A stretch of DNA of 64,000 nt from Gossypium raimondii (GCF_025698545.1 NC_068575.1:51531980-51595979); one strand, 5' to 3'; numbered from the stretch's first letter, positions 13,346-25,400 are shown. Notes: a model not told the origin generated them from the sequence alone. Numbers and translations are program-made.

Positions 13346-13474
13346 TGCTTCTAGGTTAAGAATTTGTAGTCATCTAGTGCTTCTAGGTTAAAAATTCCGA
13401 CCCGTCCTACCCGTTGCTATCCCTACTCAAGACGTAAATTTTGTAGTCATCTAGTGCTTCTAGGTTAAGAATTT
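13334..13474 (+). repeat. Triplicated 32-bp unit with filler at the retrotransposon break
   Basis: The unit starting GTAGTCATCTAGTGCTTCT and ending GGTTAAGAATTT occurs at 13334-13365, 13366-13396 (one substitution, slightly shortened) and 13443-13474. Copies 2 and 3 are separated by a 46-bp filler containing TACCCGTTGCTATCCCTAC, which resembles a hAT-like MITE end. The first copy coincides with the point where the integrase frame loses homology. It looks like a repair junction with templated insertions. Confidence 0.8.
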
Positions 13475-13586
13475 GTTAACTCGGACTTAGGATGCGATTT
13501 TTTTTTGGTACCAATTAGTTAATTATTACAGTTTTTCCCTGATTTTGATTTACTTGTTTAATTAGGGTGAATGCTTTGTTTTGTAG

Positions 13587-13695
13587 GCAGGCCGAAGTAA
13601 TTGAAAAGCCCACTGAGAACGAACAAAATCAATACATTAGCATGGACCGGGATTGGAATATGGGAGGAGTGGAAATGGATAACAACGAACAAAAT
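13587..13695 (+). other. Exon-like fragment of unknown gene
   Basis: A 109-bp open stretch lies between an acceptor-like TTTTGTAG and a donor-like GTGAGA. One frame runs through as a Glu/Asn-rich peptide containing EVIEKPTENEQNQ and MDRDWNMGG, and stays open for about 30 bases past the donor. The composition is more gene-like than its surroundings. I recognise no family. It may be a stranded exon of a host gene or DNA transposon broken up by the retrotransposons, or chance. Confidence 0.2.
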
Positions 13696-14114
13696 GTGAG
13701 ATCTTTAGAATTTATAAATGGCTAAATTTTATCATAAGTCCCTATCTTTTTTATAATTTTGAAATTTAGTTTTACTTTTTAAATTCAGGTCCAACTATTA
13801 ACACAACTACAATTATTTTTTAAAATACAGGTTCATCATGACAATTCGTACTTACATCACTACCAAATAGATATCGTTTTTATTTGAAAATATCACATCA
13901 ACAATTTAAAAAAATTTTAACATAAATTTTAAAAGTTATGTCAAAGTGTTTGGACTTTGACATAAATTTTAAAAGGGTAAATCTTCAAATTAGGCCATAA
14001 GAGCTTAACCTTTAAAATTTATCAAATAAGGGCTTGACCTTACAAAAGTTCTCACATAAAGGCTTTTCACGCACTTCAGTCCAATTTATAGAAAAAAAAC
14101 TAAGTAAATGTTGA
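13696..14114. other. Non-coding spacer before the Ogre-like LTR
   Basis: AT-rich sequence with phrases such as AGTCCCTATC and AAGGGCTTGACC that look like decayed repeats. No open frame of note. Confidence 0.5.
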
Positions 14115-14564
14115 TGTTGTAATAGGCCATTTCAGCCCGGGCCAAAATAAATAAACCTAAAAAAATAATAAATACAATAAACAGTCCATTTTTACAAATA
14201 ACCCAAATCCAAATGACCCAATACCATTCGGCCCAATAGCACTAGCCCAAATTAGCCAAACATAGAAACCCTAAGTGGTTAGCAGCAAACCGGCGCCGCA
14301 TGCCCCACGTCGCAGCAACCGCCCACGTTCAATAGCCTCTGTGCACGCTGCGCACGTCTTCTCGCTAGTGGTACCTGCAACAAGCCACGAACAGCTGGGA
14401 GGGCAATAGGATAATAGGAAAATATGGTTTGTTTTTTTCTGGGGGGATCGCATATAAAAACGGATCCATTTTCAAGATTTTTTTTGGAGGGCAGATTGAA
14501 ACAAAAAAGAGAGAAAGAAATCAAGTGTAAACCGAAGTACACTTGGAGTAGGGATGAATGCGGC

Positions 14565-15792
14565 TAGGGGTGAGCAAAACTCGATTCGACTCGAAAAAAT
14601 CGAAAAAAATTTCAAATTTCGAGTTAAACAAATCGAGTTATTCGAATCAACTCAATTTTTTTTTCGAATTTCGAGTTCGAATCGAGTTGAGTTTTCGAAT
14701 TCGAATAACTCGAATAATTCGAATAATTCGAATATCAAACTATAATATTTTACATTTTTACCCCAAACTCCCAAACATTTTTACTTTTCCCTCAAAACTT
14801 TTACTCCTTCCCACTTTCCCCCCAAAACTTTTACTCCCCTCCCCTCCTAACCCCCTAATCTACCCAAAATCCATTTCTCACCAAAATTTTACTCTCCCAT
14901 TTATTTTTTCTCAAAATTTTACTCTCAAAAACCCTCAAAACCTTTTATTTTCCCCCAAAAATTTTACTCCCTCCCACTTTTCCCCTAAAACTTTTATTCC
15001 CTTCCCATCTCACCTCCCATCTATCCCAAACCCTCCCCCATCCAAATTTTTTTTTAATATTTTCCCTCTAAAATTTTACTCCCCCTATTTACTTTCCCTC
15101 AAACTTTTATTCCCAAAACTTTTTATTTTTCCCTTAAACTTTTACTTATCACCCTTTACTCTCAAATAAAAAATCAAAATTATCCAAAAAAAATCACTAA
15201 ACATAAATAGTAGTAATTTTATTTATATCTACTGCTTATATTATTAAATTAAATTTCACATTTTGTATTATTTATATTATTGAATTGTTTAATCATATTG
15301 AATATTTATATTAAAATTGAATTATTAATTTTGCCATAAAATATTTGTGTTAAAATTTTATATTGGTATCAATTTCACATTTTATTTTTAAAATAACTTT
15401 TATTAAAAATCATATTTTTACATTTAATATATTTTTAATTCTAAAATACATAGTGACAAGAATCAAGACAATTGAAACAACTAAGCAAGCAAACAAGCTA
15501 ACCAATATATAAAAATTAATAAATAAATTATAAAGTGATGAAAGTTAATAAAAAATTTGATTAAGGTGGACAAATTTTATTACGATGGATGACAATGGTT
15601 ACAATGACCCAAAATTATTTTTTAAAATTTAACTCGAACAAATATATTCGATTCGATTCAAATTCCATCTCACTCGACCCGATTCGAGAAAACTTCAAAT
15701 AAAGTTAGGATGATAAAATGAGATTCGAAAACTCAATTAACTCGAAAATTTTCGATTTGATTTGATTCGATTCGATCGAATGCTCACCCCTA
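14565..15792. mobile_element. hAT-type MITE (1.2 kb) with 8-bp target duplication
   Basis: The ends are inverted: TAGGGGTGAGCA on the left and TGCTCACCCCTA on the right. Both subterminal regions are packed with TTCGA/TCGAA motifs (GATTCGA, CTCGAA) in opposite orientation. The flanks AATGCGGC (14557-14564) and AATGCAGC (15793-15800) form an 8-bp duplication with one mismatch, as expected for hAT insertions. No transposase is encoded. The interior is a C/T-rich strand with repeated CCCAAAACTTTTACTCCC phrases, which gives long false frames. It sits inside the Ogre-like LTR and is therefore younger than it. Confidence 0.88.
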
Positions 15793-16945
15793 AATGCAGC
15801 TGCTGTTGTTACAAATGGAGTAGGGATTTTATGGGTTTTAGGCATTCATGGGTTATTTACTTTTTTAATCCTTTCATGTTTTCCATCATTTCAAAACTAT
15901 TGTTTTTTTTTGTTTTCAAATTTTTCCATGACATATTAAATCTGTTTTATTTTAATCCAATGCTGTACAGTGTTTTGGAAGGACGAGATTAATTTCCCTT
16001 TTGGCCCTTCATGTTATGCGCATTTTGCAAATTTGTTCTTTGTTTTAATTTGTTTTCGTTTTTTTTTTCAATTTTGTTTTGATTTTAACTTGATCCTTTG
16101 TATTTGTTTTACTAATTAAGTTTAATATTAGTTTGTTATTATAATAATTATTATTACTGTTATTATTACTAGTAGTATTAGTATTATTATTATGGTATTT
16201 GTATATTTACCCTTTTTTTGTATACAATATTTTATTCTATACGTTATTTGTTTCAAGTTTATTTTAAAATATAATATAATACTATTTTATATATGTATAT
16301 ATATAATTTATATTAAATTATGTTCAGTTTATATAAATATTATTGATTTCATATTATAATAATCATTAACTGTAAGTTTTCTTTTATATATATACATATT
16401 ATAAAAATTATTTTCATTTATATAGTTTATATTAAGTTATTTTCATTATATATACATACATTTTTTTGTTTGTTTTGTGTTTTATAATTTTAAAATGTAT
16501 ATATACATTTTATAATACATATACACATGCGCATATATTTTCATATTTTATAGTTCTAAATACATGCATACATTCTTATAATATGTATATGCGTACACTT
16601 CTTTTTTTTATTTGTTTTAAATTATTATAAATATTTTTATATATATTTCATTTTTATATACATATTATACATATATATACGTATTTTAATATATGCATAT
16701 ACATATTTTCAAATTTTACTTATATATATCATACTTATATATATACATTTATTTTGTAAATACATATACATATATAATTCATATTAAAGTATTTGTTTCA
16801 TGTTGTATATTAACATTCTATCACATTTTTAAGGAAAATATATTTGGTTTCTTCAAAGCATTAAAACCTTTTTTTTTTGTTTTTTGTTCAAAGACTTTTA
16901 ATATAATGCAGTATTCGGTATTTAGGATCTTCGAGAGGATTGAGT

Positions 16946-17290
16946 CCTAACGTATTGGGTTTCAATTTTCCTAGTTGAACCTAAATAATCAAGAATATTC
17001 TTTTTTTTTTAAAACACATAAACAAAAAATCATTTTCGGGAATTCAACATGTTATGTCCTAACGCATTGGGTATGACATATTGCTTTATCGAGATGAAGA
17101 TTTTCCTAAAAAAAAGACAATATTCAATGTTTGGGATTCTGAGAAATTGTACCCTAACGTATTGGGTCTCGATTTCTTCGTTTGACTTAAACAATTGAAT
17201 ATCCTTTTAAATTTTATCACTTGAGTTTTTTGGACAAGCTCATTCTTGAGGATATGAAATATCATGCCCTAACGCATTGGGTGTGACATT
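16946..17290 (+). repeat. Four spaced copies of CCTAACGYATTGGGT in the LTR
   Basis: Copies lie at 16946, 17058, 17153 and 17268. Copies 1 and 3 have CGTATTGGGT followed by T/C-rich sequence; copies 2 and 4 have CGCATTGGGT followed by a TGACAT motif. This suggests an ancient duplication of a two-part unit of about 210 bp. Role unknown; the position just upstream of the primer-binding site is in the R/U5 part of the LTR. Confidence 0.8.
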
Positions 17291-17616
17291 TTCTTTTCTC
17301 TGAATGAGAGGGTTTTAACATGCAATTTGATTTATACAAGTTTTTAAATACAAGAATCGTATTTTAAAATCTTTTTTAAATTTTTGACACTAAGACATTA
17401 AACAATCGATTCGGTACCAATTTTGGGCATTACGAGGGTGCTAACCCTTCCTCGTGCGTAATCGACTCCCGAACCTGTTTTTTCAAATTTTGCAGACCAA
17501 AATCGTTTTGAATGTGACCTGATCACATCTCAATAAAGGATCAGTGGCGACTCCAATTTTCGTTTTTCAAAGTCGGCAACTAAACTGTTTGTTTTATCAA
17601 AAAAATAGTTTCGACA

Positions 17617-17637
17617 GCTTGACAACTCCGCTGGGGA
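17617..17637 (+). promoter_or_regulatory. Primer-binding site, Arg-tRNA-like, degenerate
   Basis: GACAACTCCGCTGGGGA directly after the LTR end resembles the Arg-tRNA primer site TGGCGACTCYGCTGGGGA used by Ogre/Tat elements, with mismatches in its first half. A second partial match, TGGCGACTCC, lies about 80 bp upstream at 17545-17554, inside the LTR. Confidence 0.7.
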
Positions 17638-18249
17638 CCTATTAGAGAGTCAAGCTGTAAAATTGATTGTTTTCTGTATTATTGTCAAAAATTGAAAATT
17701 TGATTTAAAAAATTACGATCCTCTTATTGCATTTCTTTGTGGTATGATTATTGTAAATTAAGTTTTATAACTTCACATCATATTGCATAAAGACTGTTTA
17801 GTCTTACCCTTCTAAGTGGGAGTGTGAAGCTAGTCCTTCGTGAGATTTTCACCTCTGTATAGGAGAGTGGATCGCTTTCGGGATACATCTGTACCTATAC
17901 CTCCGTGAGATCTACATCTCCATATAGTCATAGGGAAATGTATTCCCTTGAACCGAACTTGGTCCATATGAGCCTATAATGGGTGAGGATCGAGGAATCT
18001 ACTGGTTCAGGTACCTGTGCTCTAGAAGCCAAACAACATATATTGAACCTTAGGAACTCACCCTAGGTTGAATTACTCCTAACCTTAGTAGATACCTAAT
18101 TAGGAGTTTTTACTATTTCTTGATTGTATTGTATTTAATTGATACTAACTTTTTTGTGTTTTACTCTGATTGCATGGCATTACAATTACATGGCATTTCA
18201 TTATAAAAAGGCGTTGGTTCGTATTCAGTTGTTAGATAGAAAGCTTATT
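17638..18249 (+). other. Untranslated leader of the Ogre-like element
   Basis: A non-coding stretch between primer-binding site and ORF1, about 610 bp. It contains repeated CTCCGTGAGATCTACATCTCC-like phrases around 17850-17930 that may form a hairpin. Packaging or dimerisation signals would be expected in such a leader, but none can be identified by eye. Confidence 0.6.
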
Positions 18250-20276
18250 ATGGAAAAAGGGTTTCTTGATAGAGTGGAGGATAATGTGACTGTCCGAACT
18301 TGGACTGAGATGACACAGCGCGAAAAAGGCCATAGTTTGGCTGAAGGATACGTATCAAAATTATGGGACTTCACCCGTGTTAGCGTAACCCAGAACAACT
18401 TGCAGGAGTCGAAAGAGATTTGGGATCAGTGAAATAATGAGGTTAGACAGTTATTCTATTTAAATTATGTGGATTTGCCTTATTTACTTGATATGAAGAT
18501 AGAAAAGCGTCTGTTTCGAGCTCTTGCCCAGTTTTAGAACCCGGCCTACAGTTGCTTCACATTTGAGAATGTTGATTTGGTGCCTATAATAGAAGAATAC
18601 ATAGCTTTACTTCAGTGTTCGAAGATTCTAGTGGACAAAGTCTACTCGAAAGCTGTAAATGCACCAACTTTTTTGAAGAGGTTGATGAATATAACAGGGA
18701 TGAGTGAGCAGTGGGTTACAGCTCGGATTAAGCAAAAGGGGGATAGCAAGTGCATTCCTTGGAAAAATTTAAAGGACCTTATTTTAGCGCACCCAGATGC
18801 GAGGAAGAAGGTAGATGTATTTGCTTTAAGTATATATGGTTTGGTTGTGTTCCTTAAGGCTTTGGGACATGTTGACGAGGCGGTCACTGACTTATTTAGT
18901 CGACTTGATAAGAGAGTTTACACCAGTCCCAGCACTTTTGGCAGAAACCTTCAGGTCACTGAGTGCATGCCAGAGAGCGGGAGAGGGTAGATTCATATTG
19001 GGTCTTCTCTGAAAGTTATTCACCATTGAAGGAGATATTGGCTACACCAAGGAGGGATGATATATCGAAAGAGAAATGGATGGTAATTTTTTAGAATTTA
19101 CAAGAGGAGGATATCGAATGGAGAGCTCCGTGGTTGCTTCCAGATGAGATCCTATATCGGTGTGGGGATTTTGACTGGGTTCCTTTGCTTGGAATTTGGT
19201 GAGCTGTTGGTTATGCCCCATTGCTAGTGCTAAGGCAATACAGGGCAAGGCAGTTTTTACTCGCAACTCAAGGACTGACCGAGTGTGAATTCTCGTATAG
19301 GGGTGATGGTTACAAAAAGAGAGTTCGTGAGATGGTCAGTGTATAGAGTTATACTCGCCGAATGAAGAGATTTACTGTGGGTCTGATGATAACTCCCGAG
19401 TATAGTGAATGGTGGGTTAAGAGGATCAACGATAACATCCCTAGGCCAAGTCAGGAAAATACTCAGTTGATAGAGGAGCATTTGCGTGTTGTCCTTTCTG
19501 AGCTGGAAATCATAAAATAGGACTTTGAAAGAAGAAATGTAAAATTAGAGAAGAAAATAGAGCAAATGGAGGAAGAAAAGGTGAATTTGAGTCTGGATGT
19601 AGATGTTCAGAAGCTCGAGGCTGATAAACTAAGGAAGGGGAAGAATAAGGTCGAAGAAGAACTAGATAGCTTGAAGACGGATTACAAGAAGCTGCGTATG
19701 TCAATGATAACTGCCGGGCTTGAAAAAACTTCAGAGCAGTGGAGTGAAGAAATTCGAGAAGAAAGAAATAAGTCAGACTGGTGGGAAAGAAAATTTCAAG
19801 AGGTTCAAGCACGAAATGAAGCATTAGAAAAGAGCTTGTCAGAGAGCCAAAAGGAAAAAGGCGAACTAAAAGACAGAGTGGCTGAGTTGGAAGGGTCTCT
19901 TCGTCAATATAAAAGTCGAAATTCTGTAGTAGAGCTAAAGGCAAGTCTAAGCAAGATTGAAGAGATGAAGAGTAAAATAGAAGGTTTAGAAGCAGCATTG
20001 CGAAATTGTGAGGTTCGGATTGAGCATCTAGAGGCAAATGAGAGTAGTCAGAATGAGCAACTTCATTAATTTCAAAATTAAGTTAGAAACGTGGATCATG
20101 TTATGGGAGAAGCTGTGGTTCAGATTCGAGAGGTAGCAGATCACCTACAAACATTTGCAGTATAGGCCGACACGTTGAGCGTGAAGTATGAATTAGAGTC
20201 AGACCGGAGACAAGAGTTGGCCTCGTTACTTAAGAAGATTAAGGTCTTAAGTATTAGGGCAAAGCCTTATTTGTAG
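18250..20276 (+). pseudogene. Extra ORF1 of the Ogre-like element (PMD-like half plus coiled coil), broken
   Basis: The preferred start is the ATG at 18250 (MEKGFLDRVEDN), because relatives I recall from cotton begin in this way; an in-frame ATG lies 60 bp upstream. The first part (to about 19300) is a globular domain with motifs such as LFRALAQF, GMSEQWV and VDVFALSIYGLVVF, resembling the uncharacterised plant-mobile-domain-like family (DUF7745 type) common in cotton annotations. The second part (about 19500-20070) is a charged heptad-rich coiled coil (LEKKIEQMEEEK, LKDRVAELEGSL). Breaks: TGA at 18430, TAG at 18535, a frameshift near 18920, and further stops near 19090, 19200, 19345, 19518, 20067 and 20164; the natural stop is probably TAG at 20274. 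The role in the element is unknown. It lies between leader and gag, on the sense strand. Confidence 0.75.
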
Positions 20277-20489
20277 CCCATTCTATGTAAAGAGATTTAT
20301 TTTCTAATAAAGTTTTCTAAAAGTAATTGAAATTAGAATTGACGCCTTTTTGCATTCATTTTCATACATCGCATCATATGTATTAAAAACTATTAAAGGG
20401 TTCTAATTAAACAAAATAGTTCCTCAGTTAACCTGGAAGCTCACCAGCCAACCCAACACCGTTACGGAACACGAGCGAAATCAAAAAGT

Positions 20490-22413
20490 ATGGATCAAAG
20501 ATTAGAAAAGCTTGAACAGTTCTAAAAAAAATGCAGGATCAACTTTAGCAGCAAATGCAGGATCAACTTCAGCAGCAAATGCAGGAGCAGCTCGGGAAGA
20601 TCCAGCAGAGTATGATGGACAAAATGATGGAATCTCAAGGGAGCATGATGACATAGTTAACGCGACTTTTGACTGAAGGAAAGGATAAAGGAAAGAGCCC
20701 TATGGCTAATGTCGAAGAGGAAGGTGATGATGGACCCCTGTATCCTCCAGGCTTTACTCCCCCACATGCGCAGCCCCAAGCGGAAGTATACCCGCGCAAA
20801 TATTCTGTTACAATTAGGCCTCAACAGGTTCAGACCGATCTTCGAGGTCAATAAATTACCACCGAATCAAGCTCTAGCCCTGGGAATAATCCTGTCAATT
20901 CTGTTATCCTCGATTTCGATGAGGCGGTTGAAAAGGAAAAAGTGAAAGAAGAATTGCTAAAGCAATTTGAGGAATGGTGGAAGTGGGTTGAAGAGAAGTT
21001 CAAGGCAAGGGAAAGCACTGAGAGATACGGTAGGATTGATGCTAAGGATTTGAGTTTGGTTCCAGATTTCGTACTCCCTTACAAGTTCAAGATGTCAGAG
21101 TTCGAGAAGTATAATGGGACCAGTTGCCCTGAAGCCCACATCACCATGTTTTGTACGCGAATGATTGGATATGTCAATAATGACCAACTTTTGATACACT
21201 GCTTCTGGGATAGCCTCATAGGGGCAGCATCTAAATGGTATAATCAATTGAGCCGTGCTAGGATTAGTTCTTGGAGGGATTTGAAACAGGCTTTTATGAA
21301 GCAGTACAATCATGTGGCAGAAATGGTACCTGATAGAATTACCTTGCAAAATATAGAGAAGAAGTTGAATGAAGGTTTCAGACAGTACGCTCAGAGATGG
21401 AGGGAGGTGGCAGTTCAGGTCCAACCACCGCTCCTTGAAAGAGAAATGACGATGCTCTTTAGAAATACGCTGAAGGCCCCATTTATCACACATATGTTGG
21501 GAAGCGTCCTAAAAATTATTTTTGACATAGTCGTGAGTGGTGAGATTATTGAAAGTGCTATAAGGAGCGGGAAGATTGATATTGGAGAGAATAACAAAAG
21601 GCAAGCCTCAAAGGAAAAAGAAAGTGAAGTGAACAATGTGAATACATACAACAAATTGATTACGATGAATCAGCCCAGAAAGGTAGTGGCTAATCAACAG
21701 GGTTCATCAAAACAGGAATCTGATACGAGGCCAAGTACTAAGAGGCCTCAGTTCACACTAATTCCAATGTCATATAAGGAGTTGTATTAGAATTTATTCA
21801 ATGCACATGTTGTTGCCCCTTTTTACTTGACCCTTTACAGCCTCCGTATCCCAAATGGTATGACGCGAATGCACAATTCGTTTACCATGCAGGAATTACA
21901 GAGAATTCCATAGAACATTGTACAGCTTTTTAAAAGCTTGTTGAAAAGCTCATCAGTATGGGCGTTGTCAAGGTAGATGATGCATCTAGTACAGGAAATT
22001 TGTTACCCAATCACACTGATAGTGGGGTAAACATGATGAGTGAAAATATGGGGAGAAGGGTCAAGGAGAGCATTGCTAAGTTAAAAATTCCTTTGAGGTG
22101 GGTTTGGAAAGAAATGGTGGGAAGAGGGTTAATCGTCTCGGATTCAGAGAGAGGTGGTGAGACCCAAAGTTATTGTGAGTTCCATCAGGAGGTGGGACAC
22201 AAAATTCAGAGATGTGAAGAATTCAGAGCTCTGGTCCAGAGCATGATGGATAATAGAGAAATTGAGTTTTTCGAAGAAGTGGAGGAAAAAGGAAGTATGT
22301 GCTCATCGGAGTCAATGACGAGGATTTCAAAGGTTAATCATCCTGTGATTATCATCTCGCGCTCTAAGGTTAACGAGGCTAGGGCACAGGTGACATCGAA
22401 GATTGTAATTTAG
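20490..22413 (+). pseudogene. gag of the Ogre-like element, broken
   Basis: The ATG at 20490 opens a Gln/Met-rich segment made of tandem CAG-CAA-ATG-CAG units (20530-20600). It is interrupted by stops near 20523, 20548 and 20652, then by TAA at 20852. A long clean frame (20942-21790) carries the retrotransposon gag domain with PEAHITMFCTRMIGY, KWYNQLSRARISSW and FMKQYNHVAEM, typical of the Tat/Ogre group. A further open frame (21958-22413) contains the Cys/His motif CEFHQEVGHKIQRCEEF, a zinc-knuckle-like element. It would form the virus-like particle core if intact. Confidence 0.82.
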
Positions 22414-25400
22414 AAGCTGACAAAATATTCGTATAAGGATAGTAAAAAGGTCTCCTGGAATTATGAGTGCAATATAATAATCTCGGGGAAGGAAGCTTTG
22501 GTTAGTGTTGCAAAAGAAATCCAAGTGATAAGTTTTTATACGCGTAGTGAGAAGTACTGCGATTAGATAAATGCTCAAGCAAAGTTGGCGGAAGGAAATT
22601 TTTTACTGTAGAGCAAAAGAAAGAGAAGATAGTTGAATCTAGGCCATCGATTAATGAGCCAGTAAAAGAGGAAGAAGCCATTGAATTCTTGAAATTTTTG
22701 AAACATAATGAGTATAGTGTCGTAAAGCAGCTGCATAAGCAACCAGCTCGTATATCTGTGTTAGCTTTGTTCATGAATTCGGAGGTGCATAGAAATGTGA
22801 TGATGAAGGTGTTGAACGAAATGTATGTGGCTAATGATATTTCTGTCAACAAATTGGATCGGTTGGTTAACAATATAAGCGCTGATAATTTTATCTACTT
22901 CAATGATGACGAAATACCATCTGGAGGTATGGGGTCTACTAAAGCGCTGCACATTACTACTCGGTGCAAAAGATACATGCTGCCAGGAGTTTTGATTGAT
23001 AATGGATCCGCATTAAATGTAATGCCCTTATCTACTCTCAATAGGCTACCTGTGGATAGCTCACATATGAAAACGTGTCAAAATGTAGTAAGGACGTTCG
23101 ATGGAACAGAAAGGAAAGTTATGGGAAGAATTGAGATACCATTGCTGATTGGCTTAAATACTTATGAAGTGGATTTCATTGTAATGGATATCAAGCCTTT
23201 CTATAACTATTTGTTGGGGAGACCTCGGATACACTCGGCAGGGGCTGTGCCTTCATCGCTGCATTAGAAGTTAAAGTTAGTGTCAGAGGGACGGTTGGTG
23301 ACAATAAATGTCGAGGAGGGTATTATCGCGTCAATAACCAGTAATGCACCATACTTGGAGACTGATGATGAGGCGGTGGAATGTTCTTTCCGATCTCTAG
23401 AGTTCGTGAATGCAACATTTATTGCTGAGGGGAATAGAATCCCTGTGTTAAAGATATCTAAGACCACAAAAATGGGTCTCCAATTAATAGTGGGAAGAGG
23501 AGCTGTATCGGGAAAAAGATTGCGAAGACATCTGCAAGCAGGAGTTGAGGCACCAGTGATGAAAGATAAGTTTGATCGTTTTGGTCTAGGCTATAAACCA
23601 GACATAAAACAAAGGAGAAGGGAAATAGAAAAAAGACGTGAAAAGAGAAGGGCACGCCTAAGTGGAGATGAAGTTAAGTGGGAGCCTATGGTTTTTCCTC
23701 ACATATCCCAGTCCTTTGTATCAGGGGGTTCATTTATCCTGAACAAAGAATGCTTAAAGAGGAAGGTCTTGAAGAAAAGTTGGGAGAGGTTCACATAAAT
23801 TCCATAGACACAATTAAGAGAAAGACATTGCTAGAGATTCGCCCTTATAAACCTGGAAGTGAGCTGAACAATTGGACTACGGAAGAGATTCCTGTAGTTT
23901 TTAGAGCTTGTTCAGAGTAAATGTTCAGAACATCCTTGTTGTTTTTGACTTAAAAAATAGGAATTTCTTTATGGAATATGCACATGTTGAACTTTATGAT
24001 TCTAATAAATACACTTTTCGTATTCATTTTTGAGCCAGTAGTCTTTTTATTCTTTTTCGAGTAATTATTCTTTTATTCTTTTTCCACATCATTCTTTTAT
24101 TCATTCATAATCATATTTGTTCATAAATTCATACATTCTTTGTATACTCTTTGGCACCTACCATAGGTCCCCGGATATTAATGATATGAATGACGCTGTT
24201 TCAGACTCAGAATCCCCTTTTGAGCAAGACATGTGTTTAGAAGGATCACATGATTTTAAAGATGGCGTAGACTGTGGTGTATCTCCGGACTTATTGAGAA
24301 TGATAGAACAAGAGGATAAGCAAATCCTACATCACAAGGTATCATTGGAGATTGTGAGCTTGGATGAGGGAAATTAGGTAAAGATCGGAACTGGCATTAC
24401 CGCCAGGACAAGGCAAAACCTCATCGAATTACTCCATAAATTCAAAGATGTCTTTGCATGGTCATACCAGGATATGCCCGGGTTAAGCACTGATATTGTG
24501 GTACACTGTCTTCCAATAAAAGACGATTGCAAGCCAGTTCAGTAGAAGGTGAGAAGAATGAGGCTCGATATTGTGCTAAAGATGAATGAAGAAGTCAAAA
24601 AGCAATTTAATGCTGGGTTCTTACAAGAAGTCAAATATTCAGAATGGGTAGCCAACGTTGTTCCTGTCCTTAAAAAAGATGGGAAGGTGCGAATGGGTGT
24701 GGATTACAGGGATTTGAATTGGGCTAGTCCAAAAGATAATTTTCTGTTACCTCACATTGATACTTTGGTGGATAATATGGCAGGCTATTCACTATTTTCT
24801 TTCATGGACGGTTTTTCTGGATACAATCAAATAAAGATGCATCCAGAAGACATGAGAAAGACCACATTCATCACTTTGTGGGGAACGTTTTGTTATAAAG
24901 TAATGTCCTTTGGATTGAAGAATGTAGGGGCAACTTACCAAAGAGCCATGGTGACTTTGTTTCATGACATGATGCACAATAAGATTAAGGTTTATGTTGA
25001 TGATATGATTGTAAAATCAAGAACGGAAGAGGAGCATGTTTAAGTTCTGAGGAAATTATTTTTGAGACTAAGAAATTTCCAGCTCAAGCTTAATCCAACA
25101 AAGTGCACATTTGGAGCCAGATCAGGGAAGTTGTTGGGCTTCATAGTCAGTGGAAGAGGAATTAAGGTTGCCCCAGACAAAGTCAGGGCAATACGAGATT
25201 TGCCTTCACCACACACTCAAAAAGAAGTACGAGGTTTTCTGGAAAGATTGAATTACATTGCTCTGTTTATTTCACAACTAACTGAGAAATGTGACCCCAT
25301 ATTCCATCTTTTGAAAAAGCATAATCCGGGTGTATGGGATGAAAAATGTTAGAAGGCTTTTGACAAATTAAAACGGTGCTTGGCCAATACTCCAATGCTA

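Larger units (their letters stand above)
14115..17616 (+). repeat. 5' LTR of the Ogre-like element (interrupted by a MITE)
   Basis: It starts TGTTGTAATAGGCC and ends TTTCGACA directly before the primer-binding site. Without the 1,236 bp of MITE plus duplicated target site it is about 2.27 kb. Bases 16130-16830 are a TA-rich, ATATATACAT-type low-complexity stretch. Four copies of CCTAACGYATTGGGT occur near the 3' end. The left edge is judged from the TG start and GC-rich GCCCGGGCC signature, so it is less certain than the right edge. Confidence 0.7.

Noticed and set aside
14558..15169. Long open frame (about 200 codons) in the C/T-rich part of the MITE
   Set aside because: The peptide is a low-complexity Pro/Phe/Leu repeat produced by CCCAAAACTTTTACTCCC-type sequence, inside a non-autonomous element with defined ends.
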